From Massilia sp. BSC265 (lineage in GTDB: Bacteria; Pseudomonadota; Gammaproteobacteria; Burkholderiales; Burkholderiaceae_D), in assembly GCF_000740675.1 (NCBI RefSeq), contig NZ_JPXI01000029.1, forward strand, positions 434,001 to 498,000: a stretch of DNA of 64,000 bases, written 5' to 3'. Position 1 is the stretch's first letter, and every line of letters begins with the position of its first letter. This document shows, piece by piece, positions 27,309-36,981 of the stretch. A program made the translations under genes and the position numbers. A model generated the notes under the pieces. That model was not told where the DNA came from and did no database searches. It was given only the letters and a program-made list of their open reading frames with translations.

Positions 27309-28737
27309 AGCACAGCCGGCCAGCGCCGAGCTGGCCAAGTTCGTCGCCGGGCTCCGCGCCATCGTCGGGGATATCCACCTGGCAAGCAGCGCCGCCGCGA
27401 TGGCGCCCTACCTGACGGACTGGCGCGGCCGCTTCACCGGACGCGCGCTTGCCGTCGTATTCCCCGCCGATACCCACGAGGTGGCGCAGGTGGTCGCTGC
27501 CTGCGCCGCGGCGCGCGTGCCCATCGTGCCGCAGGGCGGCGGCACCGGCCTCGTGCTCGGCAGCGTGCCCGATGCCAGCGGCAGCGCCATCGTGCTGTCG
27601 CTGCGGCGCCTCAACCGCATCCGCCACATCGACGCGGCCAACCGTACCATGACGGTCGAGGCGGGCTGCCTCCTGTACGACGTGCAGCAGGCTGCGCTGG
27701 AAGCCGGCATGCTGTTCCCCCTGTCGCTGGCGAGCGAGGGCAGCTGCACCATCGGCGGCAACCTTTCGACCAATGCCGGCGGCACCGCGGTGCTGCGCTA
27801 CGGGAATACCCGCGAGCTGTGCCTGGGCCTGGAAGTCGTCACCGCCCAGGGCCAGGTGTGGGACGGCCTGCGCGGGCTGCGCAAGGACAATACCGGTTAT
27901 GCGCTGCGCGAACTCTTCGTCGGCGCGGAAGGCACCCTCGGCGTCATCACCGCGGCCGTGCTCAAGCTGTATCCGCAGCCGAAGGCGGCGTTGACGGCCC
28001 TGGTCGCGCTCGACTCGCCGCAGGCCGCCCTCGCGCTGCTGTCCCTGATGCAGGAGCGCTGCGGCGCCGCCCTCACCGGCTACGAGCTGATGTCCGACTT
28101 CTGCCTGCGCCTGGTCCACACCCATTTCCCCGAGCTGCCCAAGCCCTTTCCCGGCCATTATCCCCAGTATGCCCTGGTCGAATTGTCGAGCAACGAATCC
28201 ACCGAGCATGCCGCCGGCCTGGTCGAGTCCGCGGTCGGCGCGGCGCTGGAGGCCGGCATCGCCATCGACGCCGTGCTGGCAAGCTCGGTCGGCCAGTCGA
28301 TCGGGCTGTGGAAGCTACGTGAGCATATTTCGCTGGCGCAAGCGGCTGCGGGCAAGAACATCAAGCACGACATCTCGCTGCCGGTGTCGCGCATTCCCGA
28401 CTTCATCGAACACACGGACAAGGCGCTGCAGGCCGCTTTTCCCGGCTGCCAGGTCGTATGCTTCGGGCACTTAGGCGACGGCAATCTGCACTACAACATC
28501 GCGCCACCGGAAGGGATTGGTCACGACAAGTTCCTGGCGCACCAGGAGGCGGTCAACCGCATCGTGCACGACAGCGTCGCCGCCCACCGCGGCTCGATCT
28601 CGGCCGAGCATGGCATTGGCGCGCTCAAGCGCGACGAACTGGCGCGCTACAAGGACAGGGTCGAACTGGACATGATGCGTGCCATCAAAGCTGCACTGGA
28701 CCCGCTCGGCATTATGAACCCTGGCAAAATTTTATGA
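27301..28737 (+). CDS. FAD-linked 2-hydroxyacid oxidase/dehydrogenase (GlcD/D2HGDH-like)
   Basis: A 478-residue PCMH-type flavoprotein. The FAD-binding domain (about 45-225) has PQGGGTGLVLGSVPDA and SEGSCTIGGNLSTNAGGTAVLRYGNTRE. The C-terminal FAD-oxidase domain has CFGHLGDGNLHYNI and SAEHGIGALKRDEL, which carry the metal- and substrate-binding His residues. The family oxidises D-2-hydroxy acids (glycolate, D-lactate, D-2-hydroxyglutarate) and passes electrons to quinone or ETF. The lack of adjacent glcE and glcF favours a single-subunit D-lactate or D-2-hydroxyglutarate enzyme. It follows the DUF2069 gene with 8 bases of overlap. Confidence 0.87.
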
Positions 28738-28751
28738 CCGGGGACATTCAT

Positions 28752-29180
28752 ATGCGCAAGCACGTATCGATGGCAATCCTCTGCCTGGCTTCAGGGGCGG
28801 CGGCCGCGGGCACGATCTACAAATGCAAGGAAGGCGGCACGGTCAGCTACCACGACCGGCCCTGCGGCCATGCCGCGGTCGCCCTCGAGGCGCAGGCCGC
28901 GCCGGCGCCTTCCCCGGAAGCCCTGCAGCGCCTGGCCCGCGAGCGTGCCATCCTGCAGGAAATCGAGGACGCGCGCGCAGCACGCGAAGCGCATGCGGCA
29001 CGCGAACGTACACGCGTGCAACGGGAGGCCGCGGCCATGAAACGCCGCTGCGACAAGCTGCGCCTGCAGCGCAAATGGGCCGACGAAGACGCGCGGCGCG
29101 CCGGCCGCGACGAGGCCGAGCGCGCCCGCACCAAGGCGACGCGGCAGGCCGAGGCACTGGCGGTGGAATGCCCGGCCTGA
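28752..29180 (+). CDS. DUF4124 domain secreted protein
   Basis: 142 residues. A signal peptide (about 1-20, ending ASGAAAA) precedes a short DUF4124 domain, GTIYKCKEGGTVSYHDRPC, with its two cysteines. The rest is a long charged Arg/Ala/Glu-rich coiled coil. DUF4124 proteins are frequent, uncharacterised envelope proteins in betaproteobacteria. GGGGA lies 8 bases before the ATG. The gene begins 14 bases after the oxidase and overlaps the permease start by 13 bases, so it sits inside an operon. Confidence 0.8.
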   Translation: MRKHVSMAILCLASGAAAAGTIYKCKEGGTVSYHDRPCGHAAVALEAQAAPAPSPEALQRLARERAILQEIEDARAAREAHAARERTRVQREAAAMKRRCDKLRLQRKWADEDARRAGRDEAERARTKATRQAEALAVECPA

Positions 29181-31741
29181 GCCTCGCACCCGGCATTCTG
29201 TCTCGCTGGCTGCTGTTCGGCGAATGGCGCGCCCATCCCGTGCGGGCGCTGCTGGCCATCGCAGCCATTGCCGTCGGCGTCGCCATGGGCTTCGCCATCC
29301 ACCTCATCAACGCCGCCGCCTTCAACGAGTTCTCCGCCGCCGTCAAGAGTCTCTCCGGCCAGGCCGACGTGCAGGTCGCGGGACGCGAACCCCTGGTCGA
29401 CGAATCCATCTACGCGCGCCTGGCCGCGCATCCCCAGGTCGCGGTGGCCGCCCCGGTGCTCGAGCTGTCGGCCGGCTTGGCAGCCCGTCCTGCCGGTGGG
29501 CAGGGCGCGCTGCGCATCGTCGGCATCGATGCCTTCCGCGCCGGCCATATCTCGCCCGACCTCACCGGCGTGCCGCAGGAAGGCCGCATGATGGACGTGC
29601 TGGGCGACGACGCCCTGTTCCTGTCGCCTGCCGCCCAAAGCTGGCTCGGAAAGCGGCCCGGCGATACCATCGTGCTGCGCGCGGGGACGGTCGACGTCGT
29701 GCTGCGCGTGGCAGGGCCGGTACAGCGGGCACGTGCGGGCCAGCGCATCGCCGTCATGGACATCGGCGCCATGCAGTGGCGCTTCCAGCAGCTCGGCCGC
29801 ATCTCGCGTGTCGACCTCAAGCTGCGCGACGGCGTCGACCGCGCCGCCTTCCAGCGCACGCTGGCGGGCGAGCTGGAGCGTGACTTTCCCGGCCGCTTCG
29901 CGGTGCGCCAGCCCGACGACGGCGACCAGGAAGAACGCAATGCCAACCTGAGCCGGGCATACCGCGTCAACCTGACCGTGCTGGCACTGGTGGCCCTGTT
30001 CACCGGTGCCTTCCTGGTGTTCTCGACCCAGGCACTGTCGGTCATGCGCCGGCGCAGCCAGTTCGCGCTGCTGCGCGTGCTGGGCCTGGAACGGTCCCAG
30101 TTGCTCGGCCAGGTGTTGCTCGAGGGGGCCAGCCTGGGCATCGTCGGCGCGGCGCTCGGCATCCTGGGCGGCTACGCCCTCGCGGCCCTCGCCCTGCACT
30201 TCTTCGGCGGCGACCTGGGCGCAGGCTACTTCCCCGGCATCCGCCCGCAGGTCCAGTTCACCCCGCTGGCGGCTACCGTGTTCTTCCTGCTCGGTTTCGG
30301 CGTGGCCCTGCTCGGCTGCCTGGCGCCGGCAGTGGAAGCGGCGCGCGCCCGTCCGGCGGTGGCGATCAAGTCGGGCGCCGACGAGGCGGCGCTGTCGCGG
30401 CTGGCGCGGGTCTGGCCATCCTTGCTCTGCCTGCTGCTCGCCGCCGCGCTGGCCTTCGCGCCGCCGGTGTTCGAGCTGCCGCTGTTCGGCTACCTGTCGA
30501 TCGCCCTGCTGCTCATCGGCGGCATCGGCCTGATGCCGCGCCTGGCTGCGGAAGCCTTCCGGCGCATGGAGAGGCAGGTAGCGCGCAGCCGCCGTGCGCC
30601 CCCGATCCTGTCGCTGGCCCTGTCGCGCCTCGCCAATGCACCCGGGCAGGCTTCCATCGCGCTGGGCGGCGTGCTCGCCAGCTTCAGCCTGATGGTCGCG
30701 ATGGGCATCATGGTAGCCAGCTTCCGCGTCTCGGTGGACGAGTGGATGGGGCATATCCTGCCGGCAGACCTGTACGTCCGGGCAGCGAGCAGCGGGAATA
30801 CCGGCTTTCTCACGCCCGAGCAACAGGCCGCCTTGCGTGCGACGCCCGGCGTCGCCCAGGCCCACTTCCTGCGCACCCGTCCCGTGTCGCTCGCGCCCGA
30901 GCGCCCGAACGTGGTCGTGATCGCGCGCGACATCGATGCGCGCGATCCCGGCCGGTTGCTCTACCTGGTCGGCGACAGCGTGCCGGTGCCGCCGGGGGCG
31001 CGCCCGGCGTGGGTATCCGAAGCGATGCTCGACCTGTACGGCGCCCGGGTCGGCCGGACGCTCAGGCTGCCGCTTGGGGGCGGACAGGCGGAGTTCTTCG
31101 TGGCCGGCGTGTGGCGCGACTATGCCAACCAGGCCGGATCGGTGGTGATCCGCCTGCGCGACTACCGCGCCCTGACCGGCGAAGGAGAAGTGAGCGACGC
31201 CGCCCTGTTCGCGGCGCGCGGCAGCAGCGCCGAGCAGCTCGAGGGAGCGGTGCGCGCCCTGCCTTTCGGCAAAGCGCTGCAGACCATGTCGGCCGGCGAA
31301 ATCCGGGCCGCCAGCCTCAGGATCTTCGACCGCAGTTTCGCGGTGACCTACCTGCTGGAAGCGATTGCCATCGCCATCGGGCTATCCGGCGTGGCCGCCA
31401 GCTTCTCGGCGCAGACGCTGGCGCGCTCCAGGGAATTCGGCATGCTGCGCCACGTCGGCGTCACCCGCGGCCAGGTGCTGGGCATCCTTGCTGTCGAAGG
31501 CGGATTCCTCACACTGCTGGGCGTCGCCTGCGGCTTCGCGCTGGGACTGGTCATCAGCCTGATCCTGGTTTATGTTGTGAACCCCCAGTCCTTCCACTGG
31601 ACGATGCAGCTGCACCTGCCGTGGACCTTGCTGGGGAGCGTGGCCGCGGTGCTGGTCGGGACGTCAAGCCTGACGGCACTGGTATCGGGACGCTATGCGC
31701 TGTCGGGTGGTCCGGTACGCGCGGTCAGGGAGGATTGGTAA
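29168..31741 (+). CDS. FtsX/MacB-type ABC permease, YbbP-like
   Basis: An 857-residue fused permease with two FtsX-like units. An N-terminal membrane helix and a periplasmic domain (about 45-250) come first. Four-helix membrane regions follow around 255-440 and 470-500, then a second periplasmic domain and a C-terminal FtsX block (about 720-850) with TLARSREFGMLRHVGVTRGQ. The first block has the equivalent MRRRSQFALLRVLGL. Such permeases extrude or remodel lipids or lipoproteins with a YbbA/LolD-type ATPase. No ATPase gene is adjacent. The stop overlaps the AttH-like gene by one base (TAATG). The upstream end overlaps DUF4124. Confidence 0.85.
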   Translation: MPGLSLAPGILSRWLLFGEWRAHPVRALLAIAAIAVGVAMGFAIHLINAAAFNEFSAAVKSLSGQADVQVAGREPLVDESIYARLAAHPQVAVAAPVLELSAGLAARPAGGQGALRIVGIDAFRAGHISPDLTGVPQEGRMMDVLGDDALFLSPAAQSWLGKRPGDTIVLRAGTVDVVLRVAGPVQRARAGQRIAVMDIGAMQWRFQQLGRISRVDLKLRDGVDRAAFQRTLAGELERDFPGRFAVRQPDDGDQEERNANLSRAYRVNLTVLALVALFTGAFLVFSTQALSVMRRRSQFALLRVLGLERSQLLGQVLLEGASLGIVGAALGILGGYALAALALHFFGGDLGAGYFPGIRPQVQFTPLAATVFFLLGFGVALLGCLAPAVEAARARPAVAIKSGADEAALSRLARVWPSLLCLLLAAALAFAPPVFELPLFGYLSIALLLIGGIGLMPRLAAEAFRRMERQVARSRRAPPILSLALSRLANAPGQASIALGGVLASFSLMVAMGIMVASFRVSVDEWMGHILPADLYVRAASSGNTGFLTPEQQAALRATPGVAQAHFLRTRPVSLAPERPNVVVIARDIDARDPGRLLYLVGDSVPVPPGARPAWVSEAMLDLYGARVGRTLRLPLGGGQAEFFVAGVWRDYANQAGSVVIRLRDYRALTGEGEVSDAALFAARGSSAEQLEGAVRALPFGKALQTMSAGEIRAASLRIFDRSFAVTYLLEAIAIAIGLSGVAASFSAQTLARSREFGMLRHVGVTRGQVLGILAVEGGFLTLLGVACGFALGLVISLILVYVVNPQSFHWTMQLHLPWTLLGSVAAVLVGTSSLTALVSGRYALSGGPVRAVREDW

Positions 31742-32823
31742 TGCGGGTAGTCGTGTTTGCTTTGTTGTTGTTCCTGGCGCAGTGGCGCCCGCAGTTGGCC
31801 TGGGCAGCGCCGCCCGAATTCGCGTCCGTCGTTCCCGGCACCACCCTCTCCTTCCCGCGCGACTTCGGCGCCCATCCGGAATTCCGCACCGAGTGGTGGT
31901 ACGTCACCGGCTGGGTCGAAACGCCCGAGGGCAAGCCGCTCGGCTTCCAGGTCACGTTCTTCCGCAGCCGCACCGAGCACGATCCGAAGAACCCGAGCGC
32001 GTTCGCACCGCGCCAGCTGGTGATCGGCCATGCCGCCCTGTCCGACCCGGCAGTCGGACGGCTGGTGCACGACCAGCGCAGCGCGCGCGAAGGCTTCGGC
32101 CTGGCCTGGGCGCGCACCGGCAATACCGACCTCAAGCTCGACGACTGGCGCATGGTGCGCGAAAGCTCGGGCAACTACCGCGTCACCATCCGCTCGAGCG
32201 AACTGACGCTGGAACTGCGCCTGCAGCCGACCCAGCCGGTGCTGGTGCAGGGCGAAGGCGGCTATTCGCGCAAGGGGGCCAGCCCCCAGCACGCCAGCCA
32301 CTACTACAGCGAGCCGCACTTGAAAGTCAGCGGCAACGTGGGGCGCGCCGGCAGCACGCCGGTGGCGGTGTCGGGCAGCGCCTGGCTCGATCACGAATGG
32401 TCGAGCGAAGCCCTGCAACCGGAAGCTACCGGCTGGGACTGGATCGGCGTGAACCTGGACGACGGCGGCGCCCTGATGGCTTTCCAGATTCGCAGCAAGG
32501 GAGGTGGTAAACTATGGGCGCACGCCACCGTGCGCGATAGAACGGGCAAGGTGACCCGCTACGCGCCCGGCCAGGTGAGTTTCACTCCCACCGCGCGCTG
32601 GAAGTCGCCGCGCACCGGTGCAGAGTATCCGGTGGCCCAGGAAGTGGCTACCGGTGCGCTGCGCTGGCAGCTCACTCCCCTGCAGCAGGACCAGGAACTC
32701 GACTCGCGCCGCTCGACCGGCGCGGTCTACTGGGAAGGCGCGGTGACGGTCAGCCGCGAAGGCAAGCGCCTGGGCCGCGGCTACCTGGAAATGACCGGTT
32801 ACGTGCGCCCGATGAAGCTTTGA
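31741..32823 (+). CDS. AttH/CrtC-like lipocalin-fold protein, secreted
   Basis: 360 residues with a signal peptide (cleavage near residue 23, AAWAA). The family (AttH, carotenoid 1,2-hydratase-like) consists of two lipocalin-like barrels. Typical motifs are FRTEWWYVTGWVE near 47-60, FQVTFFRSR, HYYSEPHLKVSG near 182-193, GSAWLDHEWSS near 213-223 and GWDWIGVNLDDGGALMAFQ. Genes of this family regularly follow a YbbP-like permease and probably share a lipid-related role. The one-base overlap with the permease stop supports joint expression. Confidence 0.85.
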   Translation: MRVVVFALLLFLAQWRPQLAWAAPPEFASVVPGTTLSFPRDFGAHPEFRTEWWYVTGWVETPEGKPLGFQVTFFRSRTEHDPKNPSAFAPRQLVIGHAALSDPAVGRLVHDQRSAREGFGLAWARTGNTDLKLDDWRMVRESSGNYRVTIRSSELTLELRLQPTQPVLVQGEGGYSRKGASPQHASHYYSEPHLKVSGNVGRAGSTPVAVSGSAWLDHEWSSEALQPEATGWDWIGVNLDDGGALMAFQIRSKGGGKLWAHATVRDRTGKVTRYAPGQVSFTPTARWKSPRTGAEYPVAQEVATGALRWQLTPLQQDQELDSRRSTGAVYWEGAVTVSREGKRLGRGYLEMTGYVRPMKL

Positions 32824-32860
32824 ACGCCAAGAAATACGAACAAGAACCGCAACCGAGACG

Positions 32861-34699
32861 ATGACCTCCAGCTCCACCAGCAATACCGATTCCGACACAT
32901 CCCGCAAGAGCAGCCTCGCCGCACTCAAGGGCCTGCTGCCGTTCCTGCGTCCATACCGCCGCCAGTTCGTCCTGGCCGGCATCGCGCTCCTGTTCGCGGC
33001 CGGCGCCACCCTGGCCATTCCCGCCGCCTTCAAGCAAATGATCGACCATGGCTTCGGCGCCGCATCTGCCAGCGCCGGCAGTCAGAACATCGAGCACGTG
33101 AACGCGGTATTCCTGGCCCTGTTCGGCGTCGCCGCCGTGCTGGCGGTCGCCACCGCCGCGCGCTTCTTCATGGTGTCCTGGCTGGGCGAGCGCGTGGTGG
33201 CCGACGTGCGCGCCGCCGTTTACCGCCACGTGGTCCACCAGAGCCCCGAGTTCTTCGAGACCACGCGCACCGGCGAGGTGCTGTCGCGCCTGACCACCGA
33301 TACCACCTTGATCCAGACCGTGGTCGGCACCAGCATCTCGCTGGCCCTGCGCAATACCCTCCTGTTCGCCGGCGGCCTGGTGATGCTGTTCGTGACCAGC
33401 CCGAAGCTCACCGCCATCATCCTCGGCCTGCTGGTGCTGGTGGTGCTGCCGATCGTGCTGTTCGGGCGCCGCGTCCGCAAGCTCTCGCGCGACTCGCAGG
33501 ACCGCATCGCCGACGCCTCGGCCCTGGCCGGCGAGATCCTGAATGCCATGCCGACCGTGCAATCCTTCACCCACGAAGGCATCGAGGCCGGCCGCTTCGG
33601 GGCTAGCGTCGAAGGCGCCTTCCAGACCGCGATCCGGCGCATCCATGCACGCGCGACGCTCACCATGCTGGCCATCGTGCTGGTGTTCGGCGCCATTGTC
33701 TTCGTGCTCTGGCTCGGGGCCCACGCCGTCCTCGAGGGCACGATGACCGGGGGCGACCTCGGTCAGTTCATCCTGTACGCGTCGATCGTGGCCGGCTCGG
33801 TCGGCGCGCTGTCCGAAGTGATGGGCGAGGCCCAGCGCGCCGCCGGCGCCACCGAGCGCCTGCTGGAACTGCTCGCGTCCCGCTCCGACATCCAGGACCC
33901 GGCGCACCCGCGGCCCCTGCCGCCCAGGACTGCGAACGGCGCCCGCGTCACGCTCGACGACGTCAGCTTCAGCTACCCCTCGCGCCTTGATGCGGCGGCG
34001 CTGTCGCACCTGAAGCTCGACATCGCGGCCGGCGAGACCGTCGCCCTCGTCGGTCCCTCGGGCGCCGGCAAGACCACCCTGTTCCAGCTGCTGCTGCGCT
34101 TCTACGATCCGCAGGCGGGTGCGATCCGCCTGGACGGCATCGACATCCGCGACCTGGCGCTGCACACGCTGCGCGGCGCGATCGGCATCGTCCCGCAGGA
34201 CACCGTCATCTTCGCCAGCAGCGCGCTGGAAAACATCCGCTACGGCCGGCCCGAGGCCAGCGACGAGGAAGTGATCGCGGCGGCGAAGATGGCGGCCGCC
34301 CACGAGTTCATCGAGCGCCTGCCGCAGGGCTACGGGTCCTTCCTGGGTGAGCGCGGCGTGCGCCTGTCGGGCGGCCAACGCCAGCGCATCGCGATCGCGC
34401 GCGCCCTCCTGAAGAACCCGCCCCTGCTGCTGCTCGACGAAGCCACGAGCGCCCTCGATGCCGAGTCGGAACGCCTGGTGCAGCGCGCGCTCGAAGCGGC
34501 CATGGTCGGCCGCACCACCATCATCATCGCCCACCGTCTGGCAACCGTCCAGCGCGCCGACCGCATCATCGTGCTCGACGAAGGCCGCGTGGTGGAGTCC
34601 GGCACCCATGCCTCGCTGGTGGCGCACGGCGGCGTGTACGCCAATCTCGCGGCACTGCAGTTCCAGGGTCACGCCCCGCTCGAACGGCAGGCGTCCTGA
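32861..34699 (+). CDS. ABC exporter, MsbA/LmrA type half-transporter
   Basis: 612 residues with a type I exporter membrane domain (about 25-335, six helices) followed by the ATPase. Walker A is VGPSGAGKTT near 399-408, Q-loop VPQDTVIF, signature LSGGQRQRIAIARALL near 504, Walker B LLLLDEATSALD near 525 and the switch His in IIAHRL. Homodimers export lipids or hydrophobic compounds. In Burkholderiales this gene is often annotated msbA-like, but the lpx-linked MsbA is usually elsewhere, so the substrate is open. A hairpin terminator lies 75 bases after the stop. Confidence 0.87.
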   Translation: MTSSSTSNTDSDTSRKSSLAALKGLLPFLRPYRRQFVLAGIALLFAAGATLAIPAAFKQMIDHGFGAASASAGSQNIEHVNAVFLALFGVAAVLAVATAARFFMVSWLGERVVADVRAAVYRHVVHQSPEFFETTRTGEVLSRLTTDTTLIQTVVGTSISLALRNTLLFAGGLVMLFVTSPKLTAIILGLLVLVVLPIVLFGRRVRKLSRDSQDRIADASALAGEILNAMPTVQSFTHEGIEAGRFGASVEGAFQTAIRRIHARATLTMLAIVLVFGAIVFVLWLGAHAVLEGTMTGGDLGQFILYASIVAGSVGALSEVMGEAQRAAGATERLLELLASRSDIQDPAHPRPLPPRTANGARVTLDDVSFSYPSRLDAAALSHLKLDIAAGETVALVGPSGAGKTTLFQLLLRFYDPQAGAIRLDGIDIRDLALHTLRGAIGIVPQDTVIFASSALENIRYGRPEASDEEVIAAAKMAAAHEFIERLPQGYGSFLGERGVRLSGGQRQRIAIARALLKNPPLLLLDEATSALDAESERLVQRALEAAMVGRTTIIIAHRLATVQRADRIIVLDEGRVVESGTHASLVAHGGVYANLAALQFQGHAPLERQAS

Positions 34700-34774
34700 A
34701 CCGCTGCGCTGCCCGCCGCGTCCCATTGGCATAACAGAAGCGCCAGTCGCGGAAGCACACGGACTGGCTTGCCA

Positions 34775-34821
34775 AAACAGCATGGGTGTTGCGCCCGCGC
34801 AACGCGGCGGTGGCTGTTTTA
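34775..34821 (+). terminator. Nested hairpin after the ABC exporter
   Basis: The outer arms AAAACAGC and GCTGTTTT enclose a perfect inner hairpin GTTGCGC-CC-GCGCAAC. The right arm ends in four T. It is placed between the exporter stop and the chemoreceptor promoter region, so it is a probable terminator. Confidence 0.5.
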
Positions 34822-34834
34822 CTGCAATCATTAT

Positions 34835-34864
34835 TGTGCTACGGAAAATCACAGCGGTATGATG
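34835..34864 (+). promoter_or_regulatory. Candidate chemoreceptor promoter
   Basis: TTGTGC (34835-34840) and TATGAT (34859-34864) are 18 bases apart, giving a leader of about 22 bases. The -35 is weak (three of six). Confidence 0.3.
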
Positions 34865-34892
34865 GGCCCTGGTTACAGCTCCAGGGTTCCCT

Positions 34893-36923
34893 ATGTCCTC
34901 CTCTCCGTACCATCCCGCCAACTGGAATGTCGGCACCCGCATCAGTGCCATCACCTTCGTGCTGACGGCCGCGATCATCGCCGCGCTGGTCCTCACGCTG
35001 ACCTTCACCACCTCGCGCATGCTCGAGGAACGCGCCATCCAGAGCGTGACGAACGAGATGCAAAGCGTTGCCAGCACGGTGGAAATGTTCAACAAGACCG
35101 TCAGCAGCTCGGCCAGGAGTTTCGGCCACGTCTTCCGCAACGCCCTGCCCGGCAGCTTCGAGCTCGACGCCGCCACGACGGTGGACATCGGCGGCAAGGC
35201 CACGCCCACGCTCAAGCTCGACGGCAAGGTACTGAACCTCGACTTTAGCGCGCCCGACAACTTCACCGCGCATACCGGCGGCAACGCCACCATCTTTGCC
35301 GCCAGCGGCGAGGACTTCGTGCGCGTGACGACCTCGGTCAAGAAAGAAAACGGCGAACGCGCCGTCGGCACCACCCTCGACCGCAACAGCCCGGCCTACG
35401 CCGTGCTGCGCGAAGGCCGCACCTACATCGGTCTGGCCACCCTGTTCGGCAAGCAGTACATCACCCAGTATGAGCCGGCGCGCGACGCGGCTGGCAAGGT
35501 GGTCGCCGTGCTCTACGTCGGCGTCGACATTACCGAGGACTTGAAGCTGCTGAAGGACCGCATCCGCGCGATCAAGGTCGGCGAGACCGGCTACTTCTAC
35601 GTCCTGAACTCCGCTCCGGGCAAGCAGTACGGCGATCTGCTGGTGCACCCGGCCAAGGAAGGCAGCAATATCCTCGACAGCAAGTCCGCGGACGGGCGCC
35701 TGTTCATTCGGGAGATGCTGGAAAAGAAGAAGGGCAGCATCGTCTACGACTGGAAGAACCCGGGAGAAAACACGGCGCGCGAGAAGTTCGTCGCCTACAC
35801 CCACATCGAGGACTGGAACTGGGTCATCGCGGGCGGCACCTATCGCGACGAGATCACCGCGGCCGCCACCGCGCTGCGCAACCGCTTCATCCTGGTGGGC
35901 CTGCTGGCCCTGGCGCTGCTGGCCGCGCTGCTGTACGCGGTGGTGCGCGCCAGCGTGGCGCGTCCGCTGGCGCAGGTGCGCGACGTCGCCAGGCGCATCG
36001 CCGAAGGCGACCTGACGGCGCGCATGGAAAGCGGACGCCGCGACGAGATCGGCCTGCTGACCGAGGCCATCAACAGCGTCGGCACCAGCCTGTCGACCGT
36101 GGTCGGCAAGGTGCGCGAAGGCGCCGAGCAGATCGCCAATGCCTCGCAGGAAATCTCGGCCGGCAACCTTGACCTGTGCCGGCGCACCGAGGAACAGGCG
36201 GCCAGCCTGGCCGGCACCGCATCGATGATGGACCAGCTTACTGCGACCGTGCGCCAGAATGCGGACAATGCGCGCCAGGCCAATCAGCTCGCCGTCAGCG
36301 CATCGAGCGTGGCGCAGAAGGGCGGCGCCACCGTGGCCAAGGTGGTCGAGCGCATGGACGCCATCACCCAGTCGTCGCGCAAGATCTCCGACATCACCAG
36401 CGTCATCGACGGCATCGCCTTCCAGACCAATATCCTGGCGCTCAACGCGGCCGTGGAAGCAGCCCGTGCCGGCGAACAGGGGCGCGGCTTTGCCGTGGTG
36501 GCCAACGAAGTGCGCAGCCTGGCCCAGCGCTGCGCCGCGGCGGCCAAGGAGATCAAGCAGCTGATCGAGGCCTCCAACGGCGAAGTCGACGTGGGCAGCA
36601 AGCTGGTGGCCGAAGCGGGCGCCACGATGAACGACGTGCTGGCGAGCGTGGCGCACGTGACCGACATCATGGCCGCGATCACTGCCGCCAGCCAGGAGCA
36701 GACCGGCGGCATCGAGCACGTCAACAGCGCGGTGGGCGCCATGGACGAGGCGACCCGGCAGAACGCCGCCCTGGTCGAGCAGGCCAGCGCCGCAGCGCAG
36801 GCCATGCACGACCAGGCCGACCAGCTGGCGCGCGCCGTGCGCCTGTTCCGCCTGGCCGAAGACCAGGGTGCGACGGCGATCGCCGCCGGCGCCCCGCGCC
36901 GCCTCGCACTCGGCGCGGAGTAA
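34893..36923 (+). CDS. Methyl-accepting chemotaxis protein with double-Cache sensor
   Basis: 676 residues. A membrane helix at about 17-40 is followed by a long periplasmic sensor (41-325) of the Cache_3-Cache_2 type (GETGYFYVLNSAPGKQYGDLLVHP, WNWVIAGGTYRDE). A second helix at 330-350, a HAMP domain (SVARPLAQVRDVARRIAEGDL) and a signalling domain follow. The hairpin tip reads IDGIAFQTNILALNAAVEAARAGEQGRGFAVVA. No C-terminal CheR-binding pentapeptide is present. This receptor type senses small carboxylates or amino acids in many proteobacteria; the ligand here is unknown. It is a single gene, with no other che genes nearby. Confidence 0.93.
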   Translation: MSSSPYHPANWNVGTRISAITFVLTAAIIAALVLTLTFTTSRMLEERAIQSVTNEMQSVASTVEMFNKTVSSSARSFGHVFRNALPGSFELDAATTVDIGGKATPTLKLDGKVLNLDFSAPDNFTAHTGGNATIFAASGEDFVRVTTSVKKENGERAVGTTLDRNSPAYAVLREGRTYIGLATLFGKQYITQYEPARDAAGKVVAVLYVGVDITEDLKLLKDRIRAIKVGETGYFYVLNSAPGKQYGDLLVHPAKEGSNILDSKSADGRLFIREMLEKKKGSIVYDWKNPGENTAREKFVAYTHIEDWNWVIAGGTYRDEITAAATALRNRFILVGLLALALLAALLYAVVRASVARPLAQVRDVARRIAEGDLTARMESGRRDEIGLLTEAINSVGTSLSTVVGKVREGAEQIANASQEISAGNLDLCRRTEEQAASLAGTASMMDQLTATVRQNADNARQANQLAVSASSVAQKGGATVAKVVERMDAITQSSRKISDITSVIDGIAFQTNILALNAAVEAARAGEQGRGFAVVANEVRSLAQRCAAAAKEIKQLIEASNGEVDVGSKLVAEAGATMNDVLASVAHVTDIMAAITAASQEQTGGIEHVNSAVGAMDEATRQNAALVEQASAAAQAMHDQADQLARAVRLFRLAEDQGATAIAAGAPRRLALGAE

Positions 36924-36981
36924 GGCCTTTTACCCGAAGCGCAGTTCGGTGTAGAGTGGCAGGCTTCGCCAGGAGCTTGCC

